From contig NC_058511.1 of the NCBI RefSeq assembly GCF_020382885.2, positions 3,503,501 through 3,567,500 on the forward strand: a DNA stretch of 64,000 nt, in the 5' to 3' direction. The position numbers were made by a program, and so were the translations under genes. This document shows positions 18,701 through 30,118 of this stretch, piece by piece (the first letter of the stretch is position 1; every line of letters starts with the position of its first letter). Source of the DNA: Scatophagus argus (Eukaryota > Chordata > Actinopteri > Scatophagidae). Below the pieces are notes generated by a model. It was not told the DNA's origin and made no database searches. It worked only from the letters and a program-made list of their open reading frames with translations.

Positions 18701-21700
18701 TGATGTGTCTTTAAACCCCAGTTTGCACATCACTTGTTCATCTCTTGTTCGTAGGGCCTGTTTAAAGCCAGGAAGGTCCTCAGTGAAGACTACGGCAGCA
18801 TCCATGTCTACTTTGGTCAGCCGGTGTCTGTCAGGAGCTTAGCGGAGGGCAGAGTTAACCGCTCTCAGTTCAACCTGGTGCCAAGGTAACGATGCAGCAA
18901 CATTAGATCATGTGTTGACACTAAGACATCGCGTGTGTGTTTGGTCAACACGGTGTGTAACCTTTGCTAGAGTCCTAATGGCTTTTTCACACGCGTCTCG
19001 TTATGCACCAGTAATTTTCATCCAGCAGATATATTTTGGAGATACATTCAGACTAGTTGTGTTTGCGGTTACATCAGTGTAGCTGTCTTGTGCCTGCTTT
19101 AATTGTCATACTTGAAAATGCTGAAGATTTCCGGTGACGTTTCCGTTCCCGAAGCACAGCGTTCGGTCGTCAGGTCTGACTGCTCGGCTCTAACTTCATC
19201 AGTGTCATTCCTTCTTTAACTGATGCCTGCTGCCTTCTGTTTCCTGTGGGGTCCCTGCTTCACTCAGGAGGACAGGGAGGTCCCACAACAGAAATGTAGC
19301 AGTAATGTAATCGATGCAGTATAAATAAAACAATTCTTTGGCTAAAGTGCTTCTGACTGACACTTCATGCCTGCTGCTTATCCTCGCAGGCCTGAAGGTT
19401 CTCGACCTCTGCTGCATGCTGTCGGTCGCTCCCTGTTCCGACTCGGCTCAGTGTTCAGTACAAGTGTTAGTACTCATACTCAAAGCAAATGAGTATAAGT
19501 ACGTTGAATCAGTAGTCCCGCTGTCCGTTTCCAGACACATCCCCAGGAGGTCCAGCGAGCAGATCCACCGCTTCGTGAATGACTCGGCCTACGGGCTGGT
19601 GAGGGCCCAGGAGGAGAACATGGTCCTGAAGCCGTGGGTCCTTCTGGCCTCCCTGCTGCTCCAGAACCACCACCGCACCCAGACGGCGGGGCAGAAACCA
19701 GGGATGGTGCTGGACGAGCTAACTGCACAAGCTGTGTGGCTCAGAGACGTTTTCAGGCAGTACGGAGCCTTCCTCCACTGGCCCGGTACGTGATCATCGT
19801 ACTGCTGGTTCTCTGCAGGCCCGCCAACAACAGGGCTCTGAGGAAGTTTAAGATGTGGTTTTAAAGGAGCGAGCACAGTAACTCGAGAATCAAAAAGGAT
19901 ACGAGCTCGTTAATAACCAGATATGAAGATGTGATTAGATTCATTATTTTTCTGTGATGTGTTCACCATCTTTTTCTTCTTCTTCTTCTTCTCTTCCTCA
20001 TCCAGTTCTGTCTATTCAGAGTTTTCTTTCTCTTTCAGACCACACACCTCCATCAGAGGTGGTTTCCTCCAGTCTTTCCCTGCATCGAGGTCTCGTGAGA
20101 GTCTGTGAGGGCAGGGTCCAGCTGGCGGTGGAACAAGGTTTGTATCTGCTTCTGTTCGTCGCCTCGATTTGTCTTTCCATTCGTGGTTTTGATTTTATGT
20201 AACAGTTAGGCAATCCTACGAAGTGAAGTAAGAGGAAAACATTTAAAGCAGCAGCTGTTGTAAAAAGTGCCTGCAATGAAACAAAGATTTTTGACTTTCT
20301 GATTGAGCATTTTTCAAAATTTTCTTTAGTTATCAATAGACAATAGAACGTGAAGGCACATTTTCTGGTTTTCTCAAACTCAGACTTTCCCGTTATCCCA
20401 TTAAAGTGAACAGTTTTGGTGGCCAACAGTTTTTTGATTTGCAAATTTAGATCACAACTTTTAGAAATAACTTTGAATGAGACATAAATCCCCATGTCAA
20501 AATAAGAACCTCAGTGATGTGAAACATTTAAGCGAATGCAGGTCAAACATTTCACTTTAAACTCCACATTTATCTTTTATAAGCTTTTATATAAAAATGA
20601 ATAATTACATGGGTTGTAGCACTAATAGGCATTTGTGTCTGCTTACTGCTTAAATGTTATGTCTTTTAAAAGTGTTACTAATCCAAGATCTTCTGACTTT
20701 AAACTTGACACAGGAGGACAAGCGAGGCCGGGGGAGCCTCGCAGCACCGTCACGCCCGAGGAGGAGCTCTTGAGCCAGGCAGTCGTCGTACTCTCCTGTG
20801 CCTCGTACAGGAACCAGGGCCTGCATGTGTTTCTCCGGCCGGCTCTGCTGGCCTCGGCCATCCACGCAGCCTCCTCCACCCGGAAACGTGAGTCTGACGC
20901 TGCTGTTTGAATGTACAGTGTGATATAACGATGCCGCTTTTATCAGTAAAGGATTCAATTTAATTTAATTTCATAGAACTTTGTGCTTGAGTAAATGTAT
21001 TTTGACCTGTTATTTACAGAAAATTAATCTCTTTTGCCTCAACAGATTTTCTCACCTTTTAAGGAATTTAGTGCCTGCTGAACTTCACCCTGAAAAGCCA
21101 CCAGTTTTACATGTGGGTTCTACTGGGTGTTAATTATGTTTTTTTTATTTTGTTTTGTTTTGCTTTGTTTTTCCCAGAGGAGATCTTCAACAGCTTCAGC
21201 TTTCTAAGGAACATGTTCTCCAACGAGTTCATCCTCTGTCCTGGAGCTACAGTGCAGGTGAAGATTAACTTTCAAATGTAGTAAAATAATGAAATAAATA
21301 TTTAAATGTCACCCCGATGTAGAAAAAATGCAGTGAATCAGTTACTGTATGCCCATTCAGACAGGCAGTATAATATTTTGTTCTTTCATTATGTCTTGTA
21401 GGACTTTGAGGAGGCCTGTTACCTGCTGGTGAAGACCGGAGCTCTACAGGTTTCCCAAAACGAGGTTCTGATAACAGAAAGAGGACACAGAACAATGGCT
21501 TTCCTCACCAGCATGCTGGACCCGTTCTTACAGGGCTACCAGGTGAGGGAGGCACATGTCCGTCTGCATCTGCTGCACTAACGTTCCTGCACTTTATTAG
21601 ACGTGAACACACAATTTATCAGATGAAAGTTCCTTATGTCCTGTTTTGTTCCAGGCCACATATTGACAGATTCATGAAGTCTTTATGATCCTTTGTGGGC

Positions 21701-22998
21701 TTTTTAAATACATTAGTGTGAAATGTGTAAATTCATTTCAATTTTAGTTGTTTTTTCTCTATGTTAAAACACAGCATGTCCACTTGTAATTAATACAACA
21801 AAAAGCCGCACATCATGCATCTGCAGCACCAAGCTGTTCATTTTCTATGCGTTGTTTTCTGATTGTTTCACTTCAACTTTTGTTTTGTTGCGTCAGAATT
21901 CATGCTGGGAGTTCAAACTGCAAACTGCAAACTGTGTCCCCTACAGGATGCAGGTATTACATCCTTAATTTTGATGGGTGTGTATGTGTGTGTGTGTGTG
22001 TGTGTGTCTGCTCAGATGGTGTGCCGGTTCCTGTGTGAAGAGGCCAACGAGACACTGACAGACAAACAGTTCGTTCCTGCCGTCCGCAAGTTCATCATCA
22101 AACACCTCCTTGCAGGTCTTCGTCTAAAAGTCATCTTACTTCTGCCCGTTTTTACCTCAGCCCTCCATGAACTCACCGTGTGTCATGTGACTTCCAGGTA
22201 GTCTAAGATACGCTGAGGTGTTGTCGTCCGACCTCCAGAAGAACAGCCTGGCAGCTTTGCTAAGACTCGGAGCTGTACGGAGGATCAAAGGGTACGTTGG
22301 ACTCCATCTTCCTGGTGTCCCTGGTTGGTTCGATTGGTTGAGGCCAGTCAGTCAAACCAGTGACATTTTTACTGCATGTCGAGGAGGAAAAATATCCTCT
22401 GGAAACTACCTGAATATTTCAATACCAAACCTGTGATATATGAGGCAGGCATGTTGCTTAATATTCAGTTTATCAGGATGATTACTGTTTACTGATGATT
22501 ACTTTTTTTTTTTTAGTGGCACGAAGGTTTAAATTTTGAGACAAGCTTGCTCTCCAAAAATCTTTCACTTGGAAAATTGAAAGAAACAAGAATCTTCAAC
22601 TGCGAAACCATTTGTGCGACTAGACGCCAAAGTTGATTTACGCCTCCCTGCCAGTGCGTTTGTGCTGATGAAAAGTGGGAGCATCTATTTCAAGCAAGCG
22701 ATGTCCTTTTTAAGTGTGGATGATCCACAGACAGCACTGTTAAAAGTTTTGTGCCGAAAATAACCTTCGCTGTTGTTACTTCAGAGACAAGCAGGAGACT
22801 TTAAAGGTCAACAAGGTGATGGTGAACTCGCTGGAAGACACTCTGGGTAAGAAACAAGCTGCCAGTTGGATTTAAAACACCCAGCAGGAATAAATATTGT
22901 TTGGTTGTCTTCCCCGGCCCTGAAAACAAACCTCAAATTTGTCTCCGTGTGCAGGAGGAAAACTGCCCACTCAGAAAGCTGTCGTCGCCCGACTTTAA
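15774..22998 (+). CDS. gnpat: dihydroxyacetone phosphate acyltransferase (GNPAT), complete
   Basis: GNPAT acylates dihydroxyacetone phosphate in peroxisomes, the first step of ether lipid and plasmalogen synthesis, and works with AGPS. Seventeen exons join in frame: 15774-15797, 16692-16883, 17126-17302, 17415-17544, 17733-17860, 18068-18143, 18451-18602, 18755-18885, 19535-19785, 20039-20137, 20714-20887, 21178-21257, 21402-21542, 22016-22115, 22198-22291, 22785-22846 and 22955-22998. The total is 2,055 nt, or 684 residues; human is about 680. The ATG at 15,774 is the first in its frame, since TGA lies at 15,765-15,767. Motifs in order are [11 protein letters not shown] (HX4D, catalytic), [25 protein letters not shown] and [13 protein letters not shown], the four blocks of the PlsB/GNPAT family. 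The C terminus VVARL is a type 1 peroxisomal signal. Exon 9 has a few extra residues ([12 protein letters not shown]) compared with human. Confidence 0.97.
15798..16691 (+). other. gnpat intron 1
   Basis: An intron of 894 bp follows the short first coding exon. It contains a poly-A run near 16,614-16,626 just before the acceptor region and no recognisable repeat family. Confidence 0.75.
17415..17544 (+). CDS. gnpat: gnpat exon 4, HX4D catalytic motif
   Basis: The exon encodes [20 protein letters not shown] followed by [23 protein letters not shown]. The histidine and aspartate of HRSYMD form the HX4D acyltransferase motif, in which the histidine acts as general base. Both catalytic residues are intact. 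Confidence 0.95.
18068..18143 (+). CDS. gnpat: gnpat exon 6, EGTRSR substrate-binding motif
   Basis: The exon encodes [26 protein letters not shown] is the block that contacts the phosphate of the glycerol-phosphate or DHAP substrate in this family. It is intact, which supports an active enzyme. Confidence 0.95.
18886..19534 (+). other. gnpat intron 8
   Basis: An intron of 649 bp. A short stretch near 19,455-19,505 (AGTACTCATACTCAAAG) hints at the AAGTA-type repeat seen elsewhere in the window, but it is too short to assign. No other feature is visible. Confidence 0.6.
20138..20713 (+). other. gnpat intron 10
   Basis: An AT-rich intron of 576 bp with no recognisable repeat or coding block. 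Confidence 0.7.
21543..22015 (+). other. gnpat intron 13 with GT run beside the acceptor
   Basis: An intron of 473 bp. A (GT)n run at about 21,978-22,007 lies immediately before the CTCAG acceptor, in place of an ordinary pyrimidine tract. The following exon ([14 protein letters not shown]...) is clear. Confidence 0.75.
22292..22784 (+). other. gnpat intron 15
   Basis: An intron of 493 bp with a T-run near 22,504-22,515. Nothing else is recognisable. Confidence 0.65.
22955..22998 (+). CDS. gnpat: gnpat last exon with PTS1 peroxisomal signal
   Basis: The exon encodes [14 protein letters not shown] and a TAA stop. The final tripeptide ARL fits the type 1 peroxisome targeting consensus (small, basic, leucine) read by PEX5; human GNPAT ends in AKL. 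It fixes both the frame and the true 3' end of the gene. Confidence 0.95.
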
Positions 22999-25300
22999 TT
23001 CACCGACCTCACGAGGGGACCGAGGAGGGTCGACTCTTTATGGCCGCGTCGACTTGACGTCTCGGCTCTTGTTTGCCGCACTGCTTTCTATGAGAGATGG
23101 AACAAAAGAGTCGCCATGTGGAGACAACTCAACCTTTTTCCTTCTCTTTCGCCTTTTTCCCTCTCTCTCTGACTCTTCTATTAAAACCCTTTTCCTGTGT
23201 GTTCATAAAGCAAGGGCTCAGCGTTGCCTCTGATGGCGAACGCTCGGCTCTTTCACTCACTCTGAGCGACTGACCGTGCCAAAGCTTGCGGATGCGGCGA
23301 CTCCACTCGCGATGGCGGCCGTCCTCCATTAACGCATTAACACTCAGTGTGGCGTTTCTGTGTGTTATCTTTCAGTCCCTCTTTTCATCTGTGTTTGTCT
23401 TTTGTCTCTTTCGTTTCCTCCGTGAGCACTTTAATGAATTTATTCACGTAATGTGATGTGGACCTACGTCTTCACTCGCTTTTATCTTATTTTCCTGTTT
23501 TATGTTTAACAAAAGTTGCTAAAAATGTTGGTTAAAGAGGTTTGGGTGGTTGCATATTTAACTTTTGTTTAAAAAAGAAAAGAGTTTGCTTTGCACCGTA
23601 TGGAAGAAAGTGTTGATGTATTTGGGTTGAAGTGCTTCAGGAGTAGCTTTTCCCAGGGGTCACTGCTGCGTTTAAACCGCGCCGGTTCGGGTTTGCCACC
23701 CGCCCTCAGGCCTTTTGCCAACACACCCGAGCCTCTCAGACAAGCAGTGCGTTCGTCTTTGTTTACACGGTGGAGATAAAGCTACAAGTCGAATGTCACT
23801 GTCACAGAGCTGCCAAACTGCATGTCAGACTGCAGGTAGTTAAACTGAAGTACTACCAGCTGCACCAAAGGAATACGTTTTGGCTTTTTTCTTTTGTTCA
23901 CTGTTGGAGATAATTTACATACTTTTCATATTCTCAAGTCTAGAATAGTTTGTGAAGTTCCTTCAAAGTTACTGAATTTTTTAAAGCCAGAATATATTAA
24001 GGCGGTTTTATATTCGGCCTTTATTTATTGTCAAAGCGACGCACGATATCATTTTGTTACAAGGAAAGAAGAAATGAAAGGAAAATCGTAGCAGCAGCTG
24101 TAACAAAAGCTCAGAGGGACAGTGCAGGTCAGGACTTAATGTAAAAAAGAGTTTTGAAAGAACCAGGCCAACAGGTAAATTATTTTTCAGCACTCAGGAT
24201 TACCGACTGTGTTCATTTCATTTTTTTTAATTCACATTTTCCAAATTAGTTTAGCTACAGAAGTCCTCATTTTGAAGCTATTTATTTGGTTGTTGACTAG
24301 CAGTGTTTTCATGTTGACTTTGAAATCATATTCCACTGGTGTTAGCAGATTGAGGTTCTGCAGAAACGGGAAGGAAGAAGTAAAAATCTAATCGCTTGAG
24401 TTAAACCTCACGGCAGAACCAAACAGCTTTTCCAAACAGGTTTTCTGGCACTTTGACAGTAAGAACATCAGTCCAATTCTGGCTCTAATTCCTGCTGGTT
24501 GTTGTGTGATGCTGGTGACGGCACGAACGCCACACATTTTCTGATGCGTCCCTTTTCCACTACAAACAACCATCTGTCTGTCTGACGAAACAAGATAGAA
24601 AGATTTAAACAGGAAACGTCTAATTCGGTGCCGTCTTCTCTGTACCTGATGCTTGGTTGTAAGAACAGGGACTGGCAGGTTTGGTATCCAGCCCTCCTCC
24701 AAGTTGTGTGTGATATTTGGCGTTTTGTTTGTGAGGGGGAAAAAAGTAGCATTAAAACTAACCTGAAACTTAGTCTTCTGTGAGAAGAAAGTTAAAGTTT
24801 CAGCGTTCTGACTCATCAGTACTGATGAACGGCTCTCATCTGTTAATATGAGGACGTGATGTTCCTGCTACAAACGGCAGAAAGTTGGTTTGGCTGCAGG
24901 AAGTTTTCCATCTTGAAGTTTATCTTTCATTTTTTAAAAAAAAGCCAAACACATGTATAAAAGCTTAAATCACAATATTATTTCATCACCAAATTTGCCA
25001 GATGGTAAACTTGTTGCAAGTCTTCACTCTCGAGTTTAACTCAGCCAACACCAAAGCCACACAACAACAATCTGCAGCCACGCAGACGTCATCCAAAGTG
25101 TGAGTGTGTTAGCGCTTAAACTGTTGGTTTTTTGGGGGGTTTTTCAGCATTAATTAACAGCTTTTATACTGTTAAAATATCTGAAAACTGTATAACGTTT
25201 GTGTGTGTGTGTGTGCGTGCGTGCATGTGCCTTTTAGTACCAAGTGTGCAGGTCATTGAAATACAATATAATGTTAATAAAGTGTTTTAAAATACACACT
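22999..25300 (+). other. gnpat: gnpat 3' UTR and downstream DNA
   Basis: No coding block is visible. Candidate poly(A) signals are ATTAAA at 23,180-23,185, about 180 nt after the stop, and AATAAA at 25,276-25,281. Whether the UTR is short or about 2.3 kb cannot be told from the sequence. A short GT run lies near 25,200. Confidence 0.45.
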
Positions 25301-25968
25301 TCAGCCCACGTTGTGTCTGTCTTGTAGATAAACTGGACCTTCATCCCCCTCAAAGCCAAGGCCTCTTGTGACAAACTACTGTGCAACACTTTGATGCTCG
25401 TATTTGATGTGTTTCCACAAGCCAACAGTGAAAATCTTAGGTTCGAGTAGAGTTTTAGTAGAAAAGTATTGATCAGGGCGGCGTTAGATGTGAAGCACGT
25501 TAAAGAAGAAGAAGAAATTGGATGTAAAAAGCTTTAACTCTGTTCACAGGAGCTTTACCTCAGACATGAACGTGGTTATGCAGGGACACACGGTGTGGTT
25601 ATGGACCCTCTGAGTCAACAGGAACTTGTGACGTTTCTTTTTTGGCTCATGACCACTTGGCTCAATCAGAGAAATTTTTTCCTGCTCGCTCTTTTAGTGT
25701 GAAGGATTTCTGGAAGAGGTGTAGGAGCATCCAGCATTTCACAAGAAAAACTGAGAAAACCCTTAAAATATAATATGTATATTTTTAAATCCCTTTAAAC
25801 CCCTTAAAATGCAGTCCTTGGAGGATGTGGAGCCACAGTTAGGAATCAATAACTGATCTGTGCCAGCTGCTCTCATGTCATTCGGTGGGAGGGATCAGTA
25901 CACCACTCTGACCTCTAGGTGTCACACTTGCCCCTCTGTGAGCTATTTGTTCATGGCTGATTGTTGAT

Positions 25969-26004
<36 letters not shown>

Positions 26005-29000
26005 TCACAGCAGCATTTTTCATCGTGTTTTGTGGCTCTGCTGCTGAGTAAGATTCTGCTGCCAGCAAATCCACCACTTTCCATCCATATTGCCCTTTCT
26101 CTCATACTCACTCAGTCTCCGACAAATTATAGGTTCATCTAAAGTTGCCAGACCAAATTGCTTATACACACACTCCATCCATCCATCCATCTCCTCCTTT
26201 CTCCTGCTTTCTCTTTCTCTCCCTCCATCCACATCCATCTCCCTGCTGGTTGTGTATAATAGTGTCAGCCACAGCCGTATCAGCACTTTATCGGCTACGT
26301 TATGACAAGCTGCACTGAAGGGGGGCACCTGCACCTGCACCTGCACATGCACTCAGGTACACACATACAGGAGGGCAGCATCTTAATAAAGTAGCCTTTG
26401 GCCTGTAGCAGCTGCTGGGAAAGCAAAGCAACAGACAGCTGCTGTTTTACGAGCAGGAGTGCAGTACGTTTGGTTTTGTTCCTTTAAGTCTGATCTTCCT
26501 TTGCTTTGTGTATGTGTGTGTGGGCGTCTGCGTGCAGATGTGATTCAGAGCAAACTGGCCTGGTGTTGAGCCCAGAGGGGGTTTGTGGGGGTCTTTATGA
26601 AGGTAAATGGACTGAAAAGAGAAAAAAACAGGACCCTGGTGTGTAATGTTTCAGCAGTTAACCTTAGGTAACGGTGGGCTGATGGGTTCAGCTCATTTGC
26701 TCCAGCAGATCCTGTTTATCAGAGCTGTGCTGGAGGGCCGGGACATTTACATACAGTATGGAGCCTTTCAGGGATTCCCGAGGGGGGTCCGGGAGAGTCC
26801 AGGAGGCTGCAGAGAGGCTCCCGGCTGAGCGATCCTGAGCATCTCAGGATCTGTAAGCACACGATGCTCTGAGAGCTCATCTTCATGGGTAAAAACTTTT
26901 CAAACCTCAGGAACTGTAATCAAATATCCATAAATTACAAAGAAATTCAATAGGGAGTTCCAGCAGTTTGAAGGAAATTATACTTTATGGCCCAAAATTC
27001 CATTTAAGGTGTCCCCAGAGGAGTGCAATTGAATAAAAAGTCACAGCCTTTGGGGTTTTTTGTTCTTGCAGTTTTTTTTCCTCAGGTGTTCAGGTGAGAT
27101 CCCACAGTGCTTCAGTCCCCCCTTTCACGACATGATTAGCATTTCCTGTAATGGACATTTTGAGCAGGAAGAGGACAGCAGCGATCACCTCTGCTCGTCT
27201 GTCAGCGCATTTACTCAGGTACTTTAGATACTTGTACTTTACTTGAGTATTTCCACTTAAAAAGAAACAAAAAAAAAACACAAAGACATGAGATGAGGAT
27301 GAATTTTGTTTTCCACATTTTGCTGATGATACTTCTTGACTTTTACTTGAGTAGACTTTTACTCTGAGAGTTCTTTTGTTTTTTTTTCCCAAACTGCTTC
27401 CATCATCTTGGCCTTTGATTTTAAATTCTTCAGTTAGGAAACAATTGTCTATGTCCATTTTTCTGCACCACACAGAAATTCTGCACTCTGTTGAGACTGA
27501 CTGTGGGGAGTTGGCATGAGTTTGCTATATGAACAAATACACTTTCGGGCAGAACAAATAATCAGATGACATCTGGCGTCGACTTCCAGCTGCCTTTAAG
27601 GTGCGTGTTTCATGTTTTTACGCCACCTGCTGCCTGTCTTTGCTTCTTATCTCTATTCACTATGTCTGATCCTGCAGGTAACCCATCAGCCTTTTGTTTC
27701 CATTTCTAATCGCATCCCATCTAACCACAATTATAAAAATGCTTCTCTACAGTCGCTCTGATCCGCTCGCACACCACTACAGCATAACCTCTGAACTGGA
27801 CCTGGATTATTTTCATTCAACAAAAGTACACCTTAAACACACACACAAAATCATCAGCAACATAAAATGTGTCTGAAATGCATGTATGTGGGTGTGGATC
27901 AGATGAGCCGTCTGCTCTCTGGGCACAAATGACACGTTCAGGGCGAACAGTCGTCGTTAAGTTATGTACTGATTTCAGATTTCTTCTTCACCATTTACTG
28001 TTAATGTATTCCTCTTTTTCTGTTTTATAATACATCAAAGATAATCTCCTCTAAGATCAGCCATTAGTTCTGAATGAAAACATTTGCATTTTTAACCATA
28101 TTTGCATAATACACACACTCATGGATCTAATATGCGCTGCTAATGTCTGCAATTAGCCAGAATTTGATTTCCTATTCTTCAGCAATGCATTTACTTTAAA
28201 GTTTAAAGCACACACACACACTAATGCATACATCTGCTCACTGGAGTGCCTCTATATACATACACATAGTCATACACACACACACACACTTCCTCTCAGT
28301 GTCCTGTGAGATTGCATGAGCTGCCAGTTCTTGACAGCGAGATAAATAATAATCCTTTGATGGATGCTGCCGTGAAGTGAAAGCTCAAGGAAGATTTAAT
28401 GAAATCCAATAGAATCTAATTGAAGTGCTGTGAGTGTGTGCGTGTTTATGTGTGCCTGTGTAAAACATATGTGTGTGTGTGTGTGTGTGTAGTGGAACGA
28501 CTCCCTCAACATTCTGACTGAATAGCAGCTCACCTGAGCAGTCTACCTGTGAGAAAGAAAAGGAAATCTTACCTAAACTGATGTGATTTGAAGCATTAGG
28601 TCCAACACCCCAACCCTCATGTCTCTCAACGTCCCTCCTCCGTTTGTCCAATTTACAAGGTTCAAATAACAGAAAAGCACAAATTATGACTATTTCCGAC
28701 TGAGGCACTTGGGGAAAAGAACAGCAACTGTGGGGAGTTTCTGATGTGGATGATAAAGTTTAATCTTTCTGTTTCAAGAATATTTTATTTATGTAAGAGT
28801 TGTGAGTCATAGAGAGGAAATTGCTTTTATTCTTTCTTTGTAAATCAGGAACGAGTGCGGCTGACAGCTACAATAAGCTGGCATTATTAACCTTTTTTAA
28901 TAGAGTCTCACTGCTGTCTGACTTTGGGATTCGTGTTTCATTCTCTTCTCTCTCGGTTAATGAACTTGTGAGGAGTAAAGAATGATAGGAACACAGTGAT

Positions 29001-29640
29001 TCGACACTGCGCCGTCTGCTTAACCTTCTCATTGTCTGTAACCACATGAAGGAGAAAACAACTGTAAATCGTTCCATTAATTTGTCTTCTACTGAAGGGA
29101 CAAGGAAAGCAGTAAGTTGTAGACATCAGAAAATCAATCACTAAACACGCAGCACCGTAACAACCTCTGCCTCTGGCACATGTGAACACGTCGCGTATTT
29201 AGAGTTTAATCCACAACAGCACCTGCTAGTTTACAAGCTCCAAGAGTTAAAGTCAGTGAAAACCTCTCGCTGAGCTCCCAGCCGACACTCTGTCTGCTAC
29301 AGCAAACCGCGGCGGAGGCTCGGAAACCGAAGAAGCTGAACTTCTGCCGCCCTCCGTGGGGCTTTTTAAAGGTAAAAAGGTAAATCTGCATCTAATTAAA
29401 ATGACAGGATGGGTAAACTTCCTCTTCCTCCCCACAGTGTGAGTGCTCTCTGGTGGCCAGAGTAACTTTCATAATTATGAGTGAGCTGATCATTGAGGAG
29501 GACAGAGCAAATCAGCCTTGCGATGAAATGTGCGAGGGGGGATTCATGCATCACCAGGTGAGCCATCACAGGTGAAAATGGTGCTGGAAATTTCATTTTA
29601 TACGGCAGATTCACAACATTTCAAGGTTCATATATTGTCA
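25301..29640. other. intergenic DNA between gnpat and ext1, part 1
   Basis: No gene is visible. It holds (CA)n at about 25,970-26,001, an AAGTA-type repeat fragment near 27,210-27,370 and short CA/GT runs at 28,205-28,290 and 28,470-28,492. The block at about 28,110-28,215 looks unique and AT-rich with ATTA/TAAT cores. Confidence 0.65.
27210..27370 (-). repeat. AAGTA-type interspersed fish repeat, degenerate copy
   Basis: The segments TACTTGTACTTTACTTGAGT and CTTTTACTTGAGTAGACTTT match, from memory, a very common fish dispersed repeat built around AAGTA/TACTT words. The copy is fragmentary and interrupted by an A-rich stretch. Confidence 0.5.
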
Positions 29641-29643
29641 GCA

Positions 29644-29666
29644 TTAACCCTAATCCTAACCCTAAA
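29644..29666. repeat. short interstitial telomere-like repeat
   Basis: Three to four imperfect CCCTAA units lie at 29,644-29,666, about 40 bp from the end of a Tc1 fragment. It is far too short for a telomere and may mark repair of a break. Confidence 0.6.
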
Positions 29667-29703
29667 ATGTGTTTTAACTATACGTTTAAGACTTTTACAT
29701 CTA

Positions 29704-30118
29704 CATTATATTGACAAAGGTATTGGGACACCTGACCATTACACCGTCAGGGACTTGAATGACATCTCATTCTATATGCACAGACAGCTTTGTAGCTCTA
29801 ACAGCTTCCACTCTTCTGTGAGGGCTTTCCACAAGATTTTGGAGGAATTTGAGAGCTCACACACTGATGTTGGACCAAAAGGCCTGGCTCACAATCTCCG
29901 TTCCAGTTCATCCCAAAGGTGTTGGATGGGGTTGAGGTCAGGACTCTGTGTGGGCCAGTCAAGTTCTTCCACACCAAACTCATCCAACCATGTCTTTATG
30001 GAGCTTTGCTTTGTGCACTGGGGCACAGTCATGCTGGAATAGAAAAGGGCCTTCAACAAACTGGTGCCACAAAGTTGGAAGCATAGCATTGTCCAAAATG
30101 TCTTGGTATGCTGAAGCA
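29704..30118 (-). mobile_element. truncated Tc1-like transposon, C-terminal transposase fragment
   Basis: On the minus strand this encodes a Tc1/mariner DDE fragment ending TQSPDLNPIQHLWDELERRL, where the glutamate of LWDELE is the third catalytic acid. A terminal repeat (ATATTGACAAAGGTATTGGG) lies at 29,708-29,727, beyond the transposase 3' end. The N-terminal HTH half and the other terminal repeat are missing, and there is an internal deletion compared with the copy at 34,746. It is a dead copy. Its core, 29,857-30,118, is almost identical in inverted orientation to 34,825-35,086. Confidence 0.88.
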
